A DNA stretch of 64,000 nucleotides from Pseudomonadota bacterium (GCA_020161615.1 JAIUPD010000007.1:124001-188000); one strand, 5' to 3'; numbered from the stretch's first letter, positions 35,246 through 44,658 are shown. Numbers and translations are program-made. Notes: generated by a model not told the origin, from the letters alone.

Positions 35246-35608
35246 TCAGGCGCCCAGCAGCGCCGCCGCGTCCATCACCGGCCGCACCTCGATCGTGCCG
35301 TAATCGGCCGTCGGGATCATCGCGGCATAGTGCAGCGCGGTGTCGAGGTCCGGCAGGTCGATCAGATAGAAACCGCCGAGCTGTTCCTTCGTCTCGGCGA
35401 AGGGGCCGTCCATCGTCTCGACCTTGCCTGCCCGCCTGCGCAGCGCGGTCGCCGTCTCGACCCCTTGCAAGGGTTCGCCCGACCAGTCGATGCCGTCGGC
35501 CGCCAGCCGCTCGTTGAAAGCGCCATAGCCCGCCATCATCGCGCCATAGGCGGCGGGATCCTGCGGGGCGGCCTCGGCCGCGCTGTAGATCAGAAGCAGG
35601 TATTTCAT
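35246..35608 (-). CDS. YCII/DGPF-domain protein, ECF42-associated
   Basis: A 120-aa single-domain YCII protein. The DGPF motif is in ETMDGPFAETKEQLGG (~64-79). Biochemical role of this family is unknown; YCII relatives are small, often His/Asp-dependent enzymes. It lies between a second DGPF gene (11 nt upstream) and the ECF42 sigma gene (1 nt downstream), so all three form one operon. Members of this set are typical ECF42 targets. Confidence 0.9.
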   Translation of the reverse strand: MKYLLLIYSAAEAAPQDPAAYGAMMAGYGAFNERLAADGIDWSGEPLQGVETATALRRRAGKVETMDGPFAETKEQLGGFYLIDLPDLDTALHYAAMIPTADYGTIEVRPVMDAAALLGA

Positions 35609-35619
35609 GGCATCCCCCC

Positions 35620-35970
35620 TCAGGCTGTCCGCGGTGCGAAGACCATCAGCGGCCGGACTTCAACCGCCCCGATCCGCGCGCCGGGGATCTGTGCCGCCCA
35701 GTGCAGCGCCTCGTCGAGATCGGCGCAATCGAGGAGGTAATAGCCGCCCAATTGCTCCTTGGTCTCGGCGAAGGGGCCGTCCATCGTCTGGGCCTCGCCG
35801 CCACGCATCCGCACCACCGTGGCGGTCGAGGGCGCCTGCAGGGCGTCGCCGCCCGCCAACACGCCGGCGGCCGCCGCTCGCCGGTTGAAATCGAAATAGG
35901 CCTCGTTCATCGTGCCGCCCGATTGCGGGGCCTCGGCCGGATCGTAATAGATAAGGGCGATATACTTCAT
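35620..35970 (-). CDS. YCII/DGPF-domain protein, second copy
   Basis: A 116-aa paralogue of the next gene; the motif TMDGPFAETKEQLGGYYLLD is shared almost exactly, while the flanks differ. Start ATG 35970 has AGGAG 6 nt upstream; an ATG two codons earlier would abut the ribosome-binding site. First gene of the DGPF-DGPF-ECF42 operon, so the operon promoter should lie in 35977-36190, facing divergent purL. Confidence 0.9.
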   Translation of the reverse strand: MKYIALIYYDPAEAPQSGGTMNEAYFDFNRRAAAAGVLAGGDALQAPSTATVVRMRGGEAQTMDGPFAETKEQLGGYYLLDCADLDEALHWAAQIPGARIGAVEVRPLMVFAPRTA

Positions 35971-36193
35971 GGTCATCTCCTGAACCGCTGTGAGTGTCGC
36001 CGCCCCGGGCCGAACCGGCAAGTCCTGGCCCTGCCCGCCAGCAGCTGACGCCGGAACGACGCCCGGGCGGCGCCGATTTCGACATTCCCTGCCGCCCGGG
36101 CGCGAAAATTTTTCGCACCGCCCGCGCGCGGCCTTTCCCTTGGCCCCCCGGCGTTCTAAAGACGCCGCAACCGCGAAAGCCCCGGGGGATAGG

Positions 36194-38353
36194 ATGCAGG
36201 AACCTGAGATCACCGCCGACCTGATCGCCGCGCATGGTCTGAAGCCGGACGAATACCAGCGCATCCTGGAGATCATCGGCCGCGAGCCGACCTTTACCGA
36301 ACTCGGGATCTTCTCGGCGATGTGGAACGAGCATTGCTCGTACAAATCCTCGAAGCGCTGGCTGCGCACCCTGCCGACCACCGGGCCGCAGGTCATCTGC
36401 GGGCCGGGCGAGAACGCGGGGGTCGTGGATATCGGCGATGGTCAGGCGCTGATCTTCAAGATGGAGAGCCACAACCACCCGTCCTATATCGAGCCCCATC
36501 AAGGCGCGGCGACCGGCGTGGGCGGCATCCTGCGCGACGTGTTCACCATGGGCGCGCGCCCCATCGCGGCGATGAACGCGCTGAGCTTCGGCCTGCCGTC
36601 CCATCCCAAGACCGCCCATATCGTCAAGGGCGTGGTCGAGGGCATCGGCAGCTACGGCAATTGCTTCGGCGTGCCGAACGTGGGCGGCGAAGTGCGCTTC
36701 CACGCCAGCTATAACGGCAACTGCCTGGTCAACGCCTTCGCGGCGGGCCTCGCGGATGCCGACAAGATCTTCTACTCGGCCGCCTCGGGCGTCGGCATGC
36801 CGGTGGTCTATCTGGGCGCCAAGACCGGGCGCGATGGCGTCGGCGGCGCGACGATGGCCTCGGCCGAATTCGACGACACGATCGAGGAAAAGCGCCCCAC
36901 CGTTCAGGTCGGCGACCCCTTCACCGAGAAGCGCCTGCTGGAAGCCTGCCTCGAGCTGATGCAGACCGGCGCCGTGATCTCGATCCAGGACATGGGCGCC
37001 GCGGGTCTGACCTGCTCGGCGGTCGAGATGGGCGACAAGGGTGGCCTCGGGATCAAGCTGATCCTCGATCAGGTGCCGCAGCGGGAAACCGCGATGACGG
37101 CCTATGAGATGATGCTCTCGGAGAGCCAGGAGCGGATGCTCATGGTGCTGCACCCCGAGAAAGAGGCCGAGGCCCGCGCCGTCTTCGTCAAATGGGACCT
37201 CGATTTCGCCATCGTCGGCGAGACGATCCCCGAGGACCGCTTCCTGATCCTGCACGGCAACGAGGTGAAAGCCGACCTGCCGCTGTCGAAACTCTCCTCC
37301 GAGGCGCCGGAATACGACCGGCCCTGGGTGCCGACGCCCGCCGCCGAACCGATGGCTCCGGTGGCGCAGATCGACCCGATCGACGGGCTGAAGGCGCTGA
37401 TTGCCAGCCCGAACTACGCCCACAAGGCTTGGGTCTGGGAGCAATACGACCACATGGTCATGGCCGATACGGTGCGCGCGCCGGGTCTGGGCGCGGGCGT
37501 GGTGCGGGTGCATGGCACGGGCAAGGCGGTGGCCTTCACCTCGGACGTGACGCCGCGCTACGTCAAGGCGAACCCCGTCGAGGGCGGCAAGCAGGCGGTG
37601 GCGGAAGCCTACCGCAACCTGACCGCAGTCGGCGCGAAGCCGCTCGCCACCACCGACAACCTCAATTTCGGCAATCCCGAAAAGCCCGAGATCATGGGTC
37701 AGTTCGTCGGCGCCATCCAGGGCATCGGCGAGGCCTGCGCAGCCCTCGACATGCCCATCGTCTCGGGCAACGTGTCGCTTTACAACGAGACCGACGGCAA
37801 GGGCATCCTGCCGACCCCGACCATCGGCGCCGTGGGCCTGCTGGAGACGCTGGACGATTTGATCGCCGGTCAGCCCTCGGCCGGGGATTTCGCGCTGGTG
37901 ATCGGCGCGACCGCCGGCCATCTGGGGCAATCGGCGATTCTGGCCGAGGTCTTCAACCGCGAGGACGGCGACGCGCCGGCGGTGGATCTGGCGGCGGAAC
38001 GCGCGAATGGCGAGTTCCTGCGCGCGAACCGGACGCTCATCAAGGCGGCGACCGACCTCTCGGACGGTGGGCTCGCGCTCGCAGCCTTCGAGATGGCCGA
38101 GGGCGCGGGGCTCGGCGTCACGCTCGACCAAGGCGAGACCGGGTTCCTCTTCGGCGAAGACCAGGCGCGCTATCTCGTGGCCTGCGGCTTCGACCAGGCC
38201 GAGGCGCTGATGGTCGCGGCCCGGGCTGCGGGCGTGCCGGTGGCGACGGTCGGCAAGTTCGGCGGCGAGAACGTGAGCTTCGGCGGTGCCTCGGCGCCGC
38301 TGGCCGAACTGTCGGCGCTCTATCGCGGCGCCTTCGCGGCGGCGATCGGGTAA
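36194..38353 (+). CDS. purL: Phosphoribosylformylglycinamidine synthase subunit PurL
   Basis: Converts FGAR and glutamine-derived ammonia to FGAM with ATP in purine synthesis. The 719 aa match the small-type PurL that works with separate PurS and PurQ. Visible motifs are [12 protein letters not shown] (43-54), ESHNHPS (91-97, Mg/ATP site), [14 protein letters not shown] and a later [11 protein letters not shown]. Start ATG 36194 follows a GGATAGG ribosome-binding site. It ends against dispersed element copy C. Confidence 0.96.
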   Translation: MQEPEITADLIAAHGLKPDEYQRILEIIGREPTFTELGIFSAMWNEHCSYKSSKRWLRTLPTTGPQVICGPGENAGVVDIGDGQALIFKMESHNHPSYIEPHQGAATGVGGILRDVFTMGARPIAAMNALSFGLPSHPKTAHIVKGVVEGIGSYGNCFGVPNVGGEVRFHASYNGNCLVNAFAAGLADADKIFYSAASGVGMPVVYLGAKTGRDGVGGATMASAEFDDTIEEKRPTVQVGDPFTEKRLLEACLELMQTGAVISIQDMGAAGLTCSAVEMGDKGGLGIKLILDQVPQRETAMTAYEMMLSESQERMLMVLHPEKEAEARAVFVKWDLDFAIVGETIPEDRFLILHGNEVKADLPLSKLSSEAPEYDRPWVPTPAAEPMAPVAQIDPIDGLKALIASPNYAHKAWVWEQYDHMVMADTVRAPGLGAGVVRVHGTGKAVAFTSDVTPRYVKANPVEGGKQAVAEAYRNLTAVGAKPLATTDNLNFGNPEKPEIMGQFVGAIQGIGEACAALDMPIVSGNVSLYNETDGKGILPTPTIGAVGLLETLDDLIAGQPSAGDFALVIGATAGHLGQSAILAEVFNREDGDAPAVDLAAERANGEFLRANRTLIKAATDLSDGGLALAAFEMAEGAGLGVTLDQGETGFLFGEDQARYLVACGFDQAEALMVAARAAGVPVATVGKFGGENVSFGGASAPLAELSALYRGAFAAAIG

Positions 38354-38356
38354 GCC

Positions 38357-38515
38357 GGGGGGCCAAGGTCCGGCCGCGCCACGGGCGCGGCATTCGCGGC
38401 GAGAGGCGCGCCACTGGCGCGTTTCCGAGACGCCGCTCACCCCCGGACCCCCTCGCCAAAAGGGGGCACGCCCCCCTTTGGAAACCCCGTGCGTATTTCC
38501 GGCAGAATGAAGGCG
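38357..38515 (+). repeat. Dispersed structured intergenic element, copy C
   Basis: 38357-38452 repeats 12004-12098 almost exactly. The following stem is different in sequence but equal in position: CCAAAAGGGGG (from 38456) with CCCCCCTTTGG, against CTCAAGGGG/CCCCTTGAG in copy A. The tail reads GTGCGTATTT...CAGAATGAAGG. It begins 4 bp after the purL stop. Confidence 0.75.
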
Positions 38516-38555
38516 CGGGGTTGCGCCCCGGCCTCGGGCTTGGCACATCGGGGCC

Positions 38556-39071
38556 ATGCCTCCCCTTCCCCTCCTCAAGGCCGATTGTTCCGCCTGCGCC
38601 GCGCTCTGCTGCATGGCGTTACCCTTCGACAAGGGCGAGGCTTTCGCGCGGGACAAGCCCGCGCTGCACCCCTGCCCCAACCTCGTTGGTCACGGCTGCA
38701 CGATCCACGACCGGCTGGAGCCCGCGGGCTATCGCGGCTGCGTCCTCTACGATTGCCTCGGCGCCGGGCAGCGGGTGGTGCAGGAGGTTTTCGCCGGTGC
38801 CGACTGGCAGGCGGACGCAACGCTGCGCGCGCCGATGGCCGAGGCGCTGGGCATCCTCCGGCGCATCCATGCCGCGCTGGAGCTGCTGGTCACCGCCGAA
38901 TCGCTGACCCTGCCCGAGGCGCTGGCCCAAGAACGCCAGGCCCTGATCGCGATCTTTCACCCCGAGGCGCGCTGGTCGCCCGAAAGCCTGCGCGGCTTTG
39001 CCGTCTCGGGCGCCGACGCGCGGCTGCGGGGCTTTCTGGCCGCGCTCAGACCGCATGTCGCACCGCCCTGA
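38556..39071 (+). CDS. Cysteine-cluster protein of unknown function (YkgJ-like)
   Basis: A 171-aa protein with a CxxCxxxCC cluster at the N-terminus (C11-SA-C-AAL-CC) and further cysteines in HPCPNLVGHGCTIHD and GCVLYDC. This spacing is like YkgJ/UPF0153-type proteins, thought to bind metal or an Fe-S centre. The C-terminal half is helical with no motif I recognise. It stands alone between element C and bolA. Its role is unknown. Confidence 0.7.
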   Translation: MPPLPLLKADCSACAALCCMALPFDKGEAFARDKPALHPCPNLVGHGCTIHDRLEPAGYRGCVLYDCLGAGQRVVQEVFAGADWQADATLRAPMAEALGILRRIHAALELLVTAESLTLPEALAQERQALIAIFHPEARWSPESLRGFAVSGADARLRGFLAALRPHVAPP

Positions 39072-39126
39072 CCCTTGCGCCGGGGGGGCGCGGGTTTTAC
39101 ATCTTGAGCAACGCAAGGAGACCCGC

Positions 39127-39369
39127 ATGGCCATCTCGGCAACCGAACTCGAAACCCTGCTGCGCGAGTCCTTCCCGGCCGCGAAGATCACCATCACCGA
39201 CCTCGCCGGGGACGGCAATCACTACGCGGCCGAGGTGATCGACGCGAGCTTCAAGGGGAAGAACCGGGTGCAGCAGCAGCGCGATGTCTACGCGGCGCTG
39301 AAAGGCAAGATGGACGGCGCGCAGGGCGAATTGCACGCGCTGGCGCTGACCACGAAGGCCCCGGAATGA
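39127..39369 (+). CDS. BolA-family protein
   Basis: An 80-aa protein with a class II KH-like BolA fold. The conserved loop reads AGDGNHYAAEVIDASFKGKNRVQQQRDVYAALK, with the invariant His in HYAAEV and the helix-turn motif around RVQQQR. BolA proteins pair with CGFS monothiol glutaredoxins through a shared [2Fe-2S] cluster; such a glutaredoxin gene lies 185 bp downstream. Start ATG 39127 follows AAGGAG. Confidence 0.93.
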   Translation: MAISATELETLLRESFPAAKITITDLAGDGNHYAAEVIDASFKGKNRVQQQRDVYAALKGKMDGAQGELHALALTTKAPE

Positions 39370-39512
39370 AGGGCCTGCTGGCTGCGCTGGGCGCCCTCAT
39401 CGGCGCCGTTGTCGCCCCGGCGCCTGCGCCGGTTCCGATCCCGGTGCGCACGGGCGGGGTTGACCCGCGGCGCGCGCCGCACCAGATCCCCCGCAACCGC
39501 GACTTCCATTGA
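39366..39512 (+). CDS. Small hydrophobic protein between bolA and grxD
   Basis: A 48-aa ORF whose ATG overlaps the bolA stop (ATGA). It starts with an uncleaved-looking hydrophobic segment (MKGLLAALGALIGAVVAP), a Pro/Ala hinge, and a basic tail ending RNRDFH. Position and overlap suggest it is translated with bolA. I do not recognise a family; translation rests on position alone. Confidence 0.5.
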   Translation: MKGLLAALGALIGAVVAPAPAPVPIPVRTGGVDPRRAPHQIPRNRDFH

Positions 39513-39554
39513 CCCATTCCCGCCCCGACCGGGCGCGTGACAAGGACCCAGATC

Positions 39555-39917
39555 ATGAGCGACGTGAAGACCTCCATCGACCAGCTGGTCAAAGCCAATG
39601 ACGTGGTGCTGTTCATGAAGGGCACCAAGACCATGCCGCAATGCGGGTTCTCCAGCCGCGTTGCCGGGGTCCTGAACTTCATGGGGGTCGAGTATCAGGA
39701 CGTGAACGTGCTGGCCGATGCCGATATCCGCCAGGGTATCAAGGATTACTCGGACTGGCCGACCATCCCCCAGCTCTATGTGAAGGGCGAATTCGTCGGC
39801 GGCTGCGACATCGTGACCGAGATGACCCTCTCGGGCGAGCTGGACCAACTGTTCGAGGCCAAGGGCGTGGCCTTCGACAAGGACGCCGCCGACAAGATCC
39901 GCGAAGCCAACGCCTGA
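39555..39917 (+). CDS. grxD: Monothiol glutaredoxin, Grx4 family
   Basis: A 120-aa CGFS glutaredoxin (CGFS at 30-33, preceded by KGTKTMPQ). It carries the glutathione contacts WPTIPQLYVKGEFVGGCD. It binds a [2Fe-2S] cluster with glutathione and hands clusters to targets, often with BolA, which is encoded just upstream. Start ATG 39555 has AAGGA upstream. Confidence 0.95.
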   Translation: MSDVKTSIDQLVKANDVVLFMKGTKTMPQCGFSSRVAGVLNFMGVEYQDVNVLADADIRQGIKDYSDWPTIPQLYVKGEFVGGCDIVTEMTLSGELDQLFEAKGVAFDKDAADKIREANA

Positions 39918-40100
39918 GGGCTTTTCGCCGCAAGATCGGGGGCCGGTGCCGGATGCACCGGCCCTTTGTCATGGGGCGCGCACCCGGTTTCGCCGCCCCC
40001 CACCGCTTTTTCTGCCAAACCTGGCGATTTTCCTGCCGCCACGGATGAACCCTTTGCCGCCCGGCGCGACTTATGCGCAAGAAAGCAACGGGTTTCCCTC

Positions 40101-40757
40101 ATGTCGGTCCTCCTCTTCGCCCAGATCATCGCGCTTGCGCTCGTCTCGCTTCTGGCTGTGGCCTTGCTGCGCCGGTTGCGCGGCACCCAGGCCCGCCGCG
40201 CCGCGGCCTTCGAGGAATTCGCCGAGGGGCGCGGGCTGACGCTCTACCGGTTCCCGGGCACCGAGACGCTCTATCGCCTGACCGACGCGACCGGCACGCT
40301 GATCACGGTCGAGGCCGCGCCCCGCGCCACCCGCAACGGCACGAAGACGCCCGGGACGGTCAACCTGACGCTGCCCGCGCCCCGCCTGTCGCATGGCTTC
40401 GTGGCGCTGGTCGTCCCCGGCGCGGACCGGCCCGGAACGCGGCTCGACCAGGCCCTGCGCGGGATTGCGAGCGGGAGCGAGACGCCCGAGATCCTGCATC
40501 TGGGCGATGCGCTGGCCTTCCTGTCCGAGGTTCCCGCGGAGGAAAGCCCCGACCTCGCGGCCCTGCAGCAGGCGCTGCGCGACCCCGCCTTGCGGCCCGA
40601 TCCCGGCGGCCGGGCGATGATCGCCCTGAATGGCGAAGGATTGCACCTGCGTCTGGGCAGGACGATAAAGGATCCCGGCGCGCTGGCGCCGATCCTCGAC
40701 ACTCTGCGCAGGCTGCAGCACCGGCTCGACGCCGGACCGCGACGGCAGGCGGCCTGA
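40101..40757 (+). CDS. Membrane-anchored protein of unknown function, paralogue 1
   Basis: A 218-aa protein: one N-terminal membrane helix (~4-23) followed by an Arg-rich stop-transfer and a soluble alpha/beta domain. It shares layout with the next gene: helix, basic stretch, (E)xxAxxRGxxxxxxP, a middle segment beginning RLDQALRGIASG or similar, and a C-terminal RLRLGR-like strand (HLRLGRTIKD). No known domain recognised. 26 bp separate the two genes, so they form an operon. The cytoplasmic or periplasmic side is not certain. Confidence 0.7.
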   Translation: MSVLLFAQIIALALVSLLAVALLRRLRGTQARRAAAFEEFAEGRGLTLYRFPGTETLYRLTDATGTLITVEAAPRATRNGTKTPGTVNLTLPAPRLSHGFVALVVPGADRPGTRLDQALRGIASGSETPEILHLGDALAFLSEVPAEESPDLAALQQALRDPALRPDPGGRAMIALNGEGLHLRLGRTIKDPGALAPILDTLRRLQHRLDAGPRRQAA

Positions 40758-40783
40758 TCCCCTCAATCCCGACGGAAGGTCCC

Positions 40784-41491
40784 ATGAGTTCAGAGATTTT
40801 CGCCATTCTCGGCGTGGCGGTGCTGGTCGGCGGCGCGGCGGCGCTGATCATCTCGGCCCACCGCACGGAAAAACGGCGCCGAGCCGAGTATGTGGCGCTG
40901 GCCGAACGGCGCGGCTGGGCGCATGAGTTCCAGCCCTCGCGCGGCGGCCAGCCGAGCGCGGTGCATTTCACCGATCCCGCCAGTGGCGCAAGCCTGGTCG
41001 TCACCCGCAAGATTACCCGAAAATCCGGCTCGGGCTCGACCACCAAGGGCGGCTCCACCGTCGCCAGCTTGCGCGAGCCGAGGTTGCAGGGCGGGCTGGC
41101 GGTCTATACCCCGCCCCTCGATCCCAAGCTGGCGCAGGCGGCCAGCAGCATGCTGGGTGTCTTCGACAATTCCGTCGCGCGCTTCTTCATCGGCCGCATG
41201 CTGGGCGAGGAATTTGGCGATCACCTCGGCCAGTTGACCGAACAGCCGGTCCCCGCGGGCCTGCCACTGTCGATCCTGGCAACCGTCGATCCCGGGCCCT
41301 TCATCAACGCCGCGCCGATTGCCAGGGCGCTGGCGGCGAGCGGCGATGAAAAGGCGATGGTGATGGTCGGCACGCAGGGCACGCGGCTGCGGCTGGGACG
41401 GGCCATGAACGAGGCGGCGGATATCGAGCGCCTGTTCGATACCGCGCTCACGCTGCAGAGCGAGCTTGGCGCCGCGGCCCCGCCGCCCTGA
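40784..41491 (+). CDS. Membrane-anchored protein of unknown function, paralogue 2
   Basis: A 235-aa protein with an N-terminal helix (~5-24) and KRRR stop-transfer, then a soluble domain; the C-terminus TRLRLGRAMNEAADIERLFDTALTLQ parallels HLRLGRTIKDPGALAPILDTLRRLQ of the upstream gene. A central KSGSGSTTKGGST loop is peculiar to this copy. Start ATG 40784 has GGAAGG upstream. It ends 4 bp from the convergent zapA. Function unknown. Confidence 0.7.
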   Translation: MSSEIFAILGVAVLVGGAAALIISAHRTEKRRRAEYVALAERRGWAHEFQPSRGGQPSAVHFTDPASGASLVVTRKITRKSGSGSTTKGGSTVASLREPRLQGGLAVYTPPLDPKLAQAASSMLGVFDNSVARFFIGRMLGEEFGDHLGQLTEQPVPAGLPLSILATVDPGPFINAAPIARALAASGDEKAMVMVGTQGTRLRLGRAMNEAADIERLFDTALTLQSELGAAAPPP

Positions 41492-41495
41492 GTTC

Positions 41496-41867
41496 TCAGC
41501 GGCTTTCGAACTGATCGGCCAAGGTTTCCGCCCGCTCGGCCAGCGCGTTCATCCGTTCCAGCGTGCCGGGCGGCAGACCGGCCGCCCCGCTGGGCGGCGC
41601 TGCGCGCAGGCGGTCGATCTCGGCCTGCATTTCGCCCAGTTGCTGCTCCAGCTGGCGCACGCGATCCTCGGCGCCCGCCGTCTTGTCGGCCAGCATCAGC
41701 CCCGCCATCAGCAGCATGCGCGATTCCGGCAGGCGGCCGATCTGCCCGATCAGGGCCGTGGCCTCGACATCCAGCATGGCGGCGGCGGCGCGCAGATATT
41801 GCTCCTCGCCCGGCTGATAGGCCACCTCGAAGGACTTGCCGCCAATGGTGATCGTCTCGTTGGGCAT
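41496..41867 (-). CDS. zapA: Cell division protein ZapA
   Basis: A 123-aa FtsZ-bundling protein: N-terminal beta domain (ETITIGGKSFEVAYQPGEEQYLRAAAAMLD, ~4-33) and a C-terminal coiled coil (RVRQLEQQLGEMQAEIDRL). It stabilises the Z-ring. Start ATG 41867 follows GGAGGGG. It is the second gene after a coiled-coil protein on the minus strand, an arrangement also known in Caulobacter (ZapA-ZauP). Confidence 0.9.
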   Translation of the reverse strand: MPNETITIGGKSFEVAYQPGEEQYLRAAAAMLDVEATALIGQIGRLPESRMLLMAGLMLADKTAGAEDRVRQLEQQLGEMQAEIDRLRAAPPSGAAGLPPGTLERMNALAERAETLADQFESR

Positions 41868-41880
41868 AAGCCCCTCCCTG

Positions 41881-42411
41881 TCAGCGCGACTCGGCCGCAA
41901 TCAGCGGCTTCAACTCGGCGAGGATTTCTTCCATCTCGGCCATCTCGGCGCGGCGCTCGGCCTGAAGCGCCTCCAGCTCGGCCGAGATCGACTTGTTGAT
42001 CAGCGTGGCGTCGGGGAACCCCTCGATCTGCGCCTCACGCAAAGCGCCATTCGACTCGATCAGCTTGGCATTGGCTTTTTTCAGCCGCAGCATCTCCAGC
42101 GACTGCAGGTCCAGCTGCTCGGTCAGCCGCGCGAGGCGGCGTTCCAGTTGGCCAATCGTCGTTTCCTGCCGCTGCTTGACCTGATGCACGCGTTCGGACA
42201 ACTGGGCATTGGCGGCGCGCTCCTTCTCCAGCGCGTCGCGCAGGCTGGCGATGGTGGCGGCCTGTTCGGGGTCGGGCCCATGCTCGCGCTGCCCGCCCAG
42301 CCCGAAGAGCGGCGCCTTGGCCGCGGCCCGCGCCGGTCCCTTGTCCAGCTGCCGCGCAATCCGGTCGAGAGCCGACGACAGCCGACGTTCGACGGGGGCC
42401 AGATCGCTCAT
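41881..42411 (-). CDS. Coiled-coil protein upstream of zapA (ZauP-like candidate)
   Basis: A 176-aa acidic protein, almost wholly helical, with heptad-like repeats from ~50 to 125 (SLRDALEKERAANAQLSERVHQVKQRQ...LERRLARLTEQLDLQSLEMLRLKKANAKLIESN) and a second coil at ~145-170. Start ATG 42411 has AGGAG 6 nt upstream. The stop lies 13 bp before zapA. In Caulobacter, ZauP is a coiled-coil partner encoded with ZapA that focuses the Z-ring; this gene is the positional equivalent. Sequence identity to ZauP could not be checked. Confidence 0.75.
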   Translation of the reverse strand: MSDLAPVERRLSSALDRIARQLDKGPARAAAKAPLFGLGGQREHGPDPEQAATIASLRDALEKERAANAQLSERVHQVKQRQETTIGQLERRLARLTEQLDLQSLEMLRLKKANAKLIESNGALREAQIEGFPDATLINKSISAELEALQAERRAEMAEMEEILAELKPLIAAESR

Positions 42412-42607
42412 ACGCTTCTCCTCGATAGTGCCCGGAATCGGGGACGCGAATCACGCGCCCGGCCGCCGCGGGTCGTTTTGCCCCCAGAATAGGGGGAAAA
42501 TCCCGCCATTCCAACCGATCCCCGCCGCAGCCCCCGGCCAGCGCGCTTGATCTCGGTCCCAAGCCTGCTATGAGGCGCGCTAACACCCCGTCGAAAGGAC
42601 CGCTGCC

Positions 42608-44620
42608 TTGGATTACGCCTCGCTTCGTACCCAGCACCCCGACCATTGGCGCCTGGCCACCGCCATCCGCGTTCTCGCCATGGATGCGGTCGCCGCCGCC
42701 AAGTCCGGGCATTCCGGCATGCCGATGGGGATGGCCGATGTCGCGACCGTGCTGTTCCGCAATCACCTGAAATTCGACGCCTCGGCCCCGGATTGGGCCG
42801 ACCGCGACCGCTTCATCCTGTCGGCCGGCCACGGCTCGATGCTGATCTACGCGCTGCTGCACCTGACCGGCTATGCCGACATGACGCTGGCCCAGATCAA
42901 GAACTTCCGCCAATGGGGCGCCATCACCGCCGGCCACCCGGAATACGGCCATGCCAAGGGGGTCGAGACGACGACCGGCCCGCTGGGTCAAGGTCTGGCC
43001 AATTCGGTCGGCTTCGCCATGGCCGAAGAGCATCTACGCGCCCGCTGGGGGGCCAAGGTCCAGAACCATTACACCTATGTCATCGCCGGCGACGGCTGCC
43101 TGATGGAAGGCGTGAGCCAGGAGGCCATCGGCCTCGCCGGGCGTCACAAGCTGTCGAAGCTGATCGTCCTTTGGGACGACAACGGGATCACCATCGACGG
43201 CAAGGTCTCGCTCTCGGACGTGACCGACCAGAAGGCGCGCTTCGCGGCCTCGGGCTGGGATGTGTTCGAGTGTGACGGGCATGATCCCGTGGCCATCGAC
43301 CGGGCGATTACTGCCGCCAAGGCCTCGGCCCGCCCGGCGCTCGTGGCCTGCAAGACGCATATCGCTGTCGGTTCCTCGGCGCAGGATACCTCCAAGGGCC
43401 ATGGCGCGCTGACCGATGCCAAGCTGATCGCCGACACTCGCGCCGTCTATGGCTGGGAACATGGCGCCTTCGAGATCCCCGCCGATATCAAGGCCGAATG
43501 GGAAGCCATCGGCAGCCGTGGCGCCACGGAGCGCGCCGATTGGGAGGCCCGCATCGCCGCGCTGGTCCCGGCCAAGCGCGCCGAGTTCGAGCGGATCTTT
43601 GCCCGCGGCCTGCCCAAGCGCCTGGGTGCCGCGATCCGCGCGGTGAAGAAAGCCGCGCTTGAGGCGCCGAAAGCCATGGCCTCGCGCTCGGCCTCGGAAA
43701 TCGTGCTGAAGGCCGTGAACCCGATCGTCACCGACACGATGGGCGGCTCGGCCGACCTCACTGGCTCGAACAACACCAAGACCGAGGATCTGGGCGCCTT
43801 CGACGTGGAAAGCCGCAAGGGCCGCTACGTCTATTGGGGTATCCGCGAGCATGGCATGGCCGCGGCGATGAACGGCATGGCGCTGCATGGCGGCGTGCGG
43901 CCCTATTCCGGCACCTTCATGGCCTTCACCGATTACGCCCGCCCGGCCATGCGCCTCTCGGCGCTGATGGGCCTGCCGGTGGTCTATGTCATGACCCATG
44001 ATTCCATCGGTCTGGGCGAGGACGGCCCGACGCACCAGCCGGTCGAGCATCTGGCGATCAGCCGCGCCACGCCCAACACGCTGGTGTTCCGCCCGGCCGA
44101 TCTGGTGGAAACCGCCGAGGCTTGGGAAGTGGCGCTGGAACAGACGGCGACGCCCTCGGTGATCTCCCTCTCGCGCCAGAACCTCGCACCCGCGCGCAGC
44201 CAGAACACGGCGAAGAACCTGGTGGCCCAGGGCGGCTATGTCCTGGCCGAGGCCGAGGGCAAGCGCCAGGCGATCCTGATCGCCACCGGCTCCGAGGTCG
44301 AGATCGCGCTGAAAGCCCGCGACTTGCTGCAGGCCGAAGGGATCGGCGCGCGGGTCGTGTCGATGCCCTGCATGGAACTCTTCGCCCAACAGGACGAAGC
44401 CTATCGCAAACGCGTCCTGCCCGCGGGTCCGGTGCGCGTCGGCATCGAGGCGGGCGTGCGCGCCGCCGGTTGGGACCGCTGGCTGCTGGGCGAGCGGGCG
44501 CGGAAATCCGATTTCGTCGGCATGACCTCGTTCGGCGCCTCGGCCCCGGCCGAGCGGCTCTACCAGGAATTCGGCATCACCGCCGAAGCGACCGTGGCCA
44601 AGGTCAAGGCGCTGCTCTGA
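42608..44620 (+). CDS. tkt: Transketolase
   Basis: A 670-aa ThDP enzyme moving two-carbon ketol units in the pentose phosphate or Calvin cycle. Visible motifs are [26 protein letters not shown], the ThDP/Mg motif [13 protein letters not shown]...LWDDNGI, and [20 protein letters not shown]. The start is TTG 42608 (AAAGGA upstream): the first in-frame ATG (42680) would remove conserved N-terminal residues. A strong GC hairpin lies after the stop. Confidence 0.95.
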   Translation: MDYASLRTQHPDHWRLATAIRVLAMDAVAAAKSGHSGMPMGMADVATVLFRNHLKFDASAPDWADRDRFILSAGHGSMLIYALLHLTGYADMTLAQIKNFRQWGAITAGHPEYGHAKGVETTTGPLGQGLANSVGFAMAEEHLRARWGAKVQNHYTYVIAGDGCLMEGVSQEAIGLAGRHKLSKLIVLWDDNGITIDGKVSLSDVTDQKARFAASGWDVFECDGHDPVAIDRAITAAKASARPALVACKTHIAVGSSAQDTSKGHGALTDAKLIADTRAVYGWEHGAFEIPADIKAEWEAIGSRGATERADWEARIAALVPAKRAEFERIFARGLPKRLGAAIRAVKKAALEAPKAMASRSASEIVLKAVNPIVTDTMGGSADLTGSNNTKTEDLGAFDVESRKGRYVYWGIREHGMAAAMNGMALHGGVRPYSGTFMAFTDYARPAMRLSALMGLPVVYVMTHDSIGLGEDGPTHQPVEHLAISRATPNTLVFRPADLVETAEAWEVALEQTATPSVISLSRQNLAPARSQNTAKNLVAQGGYVLAEAEGKRQAILIATGSEVEIALKARDLLQAEGIGARVVSMPCMELFAQQDEAYRKRVLPAGPVRVGIEAGVRAAGWDRWLLGERARKSDFVGMTSFGASAPAERLYQEFGITAEATVAKVKALL

Positions 44621-44626
44621 ACCCTT

Positions 44627-44658
44627 CGGCCCGCCCGGCAGCGGCGCCGGGCGGGCCG
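44627..44658 (+). terminator. 13-bp GC hairpin after tkt
   Basis: CGGCCCGCCCGGC and its complement GCCGGGCGGGCCG enclose AGCGGC. It starts 6 bp after the tkt stop. No T-run follows, so termination may be intrinsic-weak, or the stem protects the mRNA end. Confidence 0.6.

Noticed and set aside
35975-38680. Long minus-strand frame opposite purL, continuing into the DGPF gene
   Set aside because: The DGPF protein starts at ATG 35970 after a good ribosome-binding site; the rest mirrors purL.
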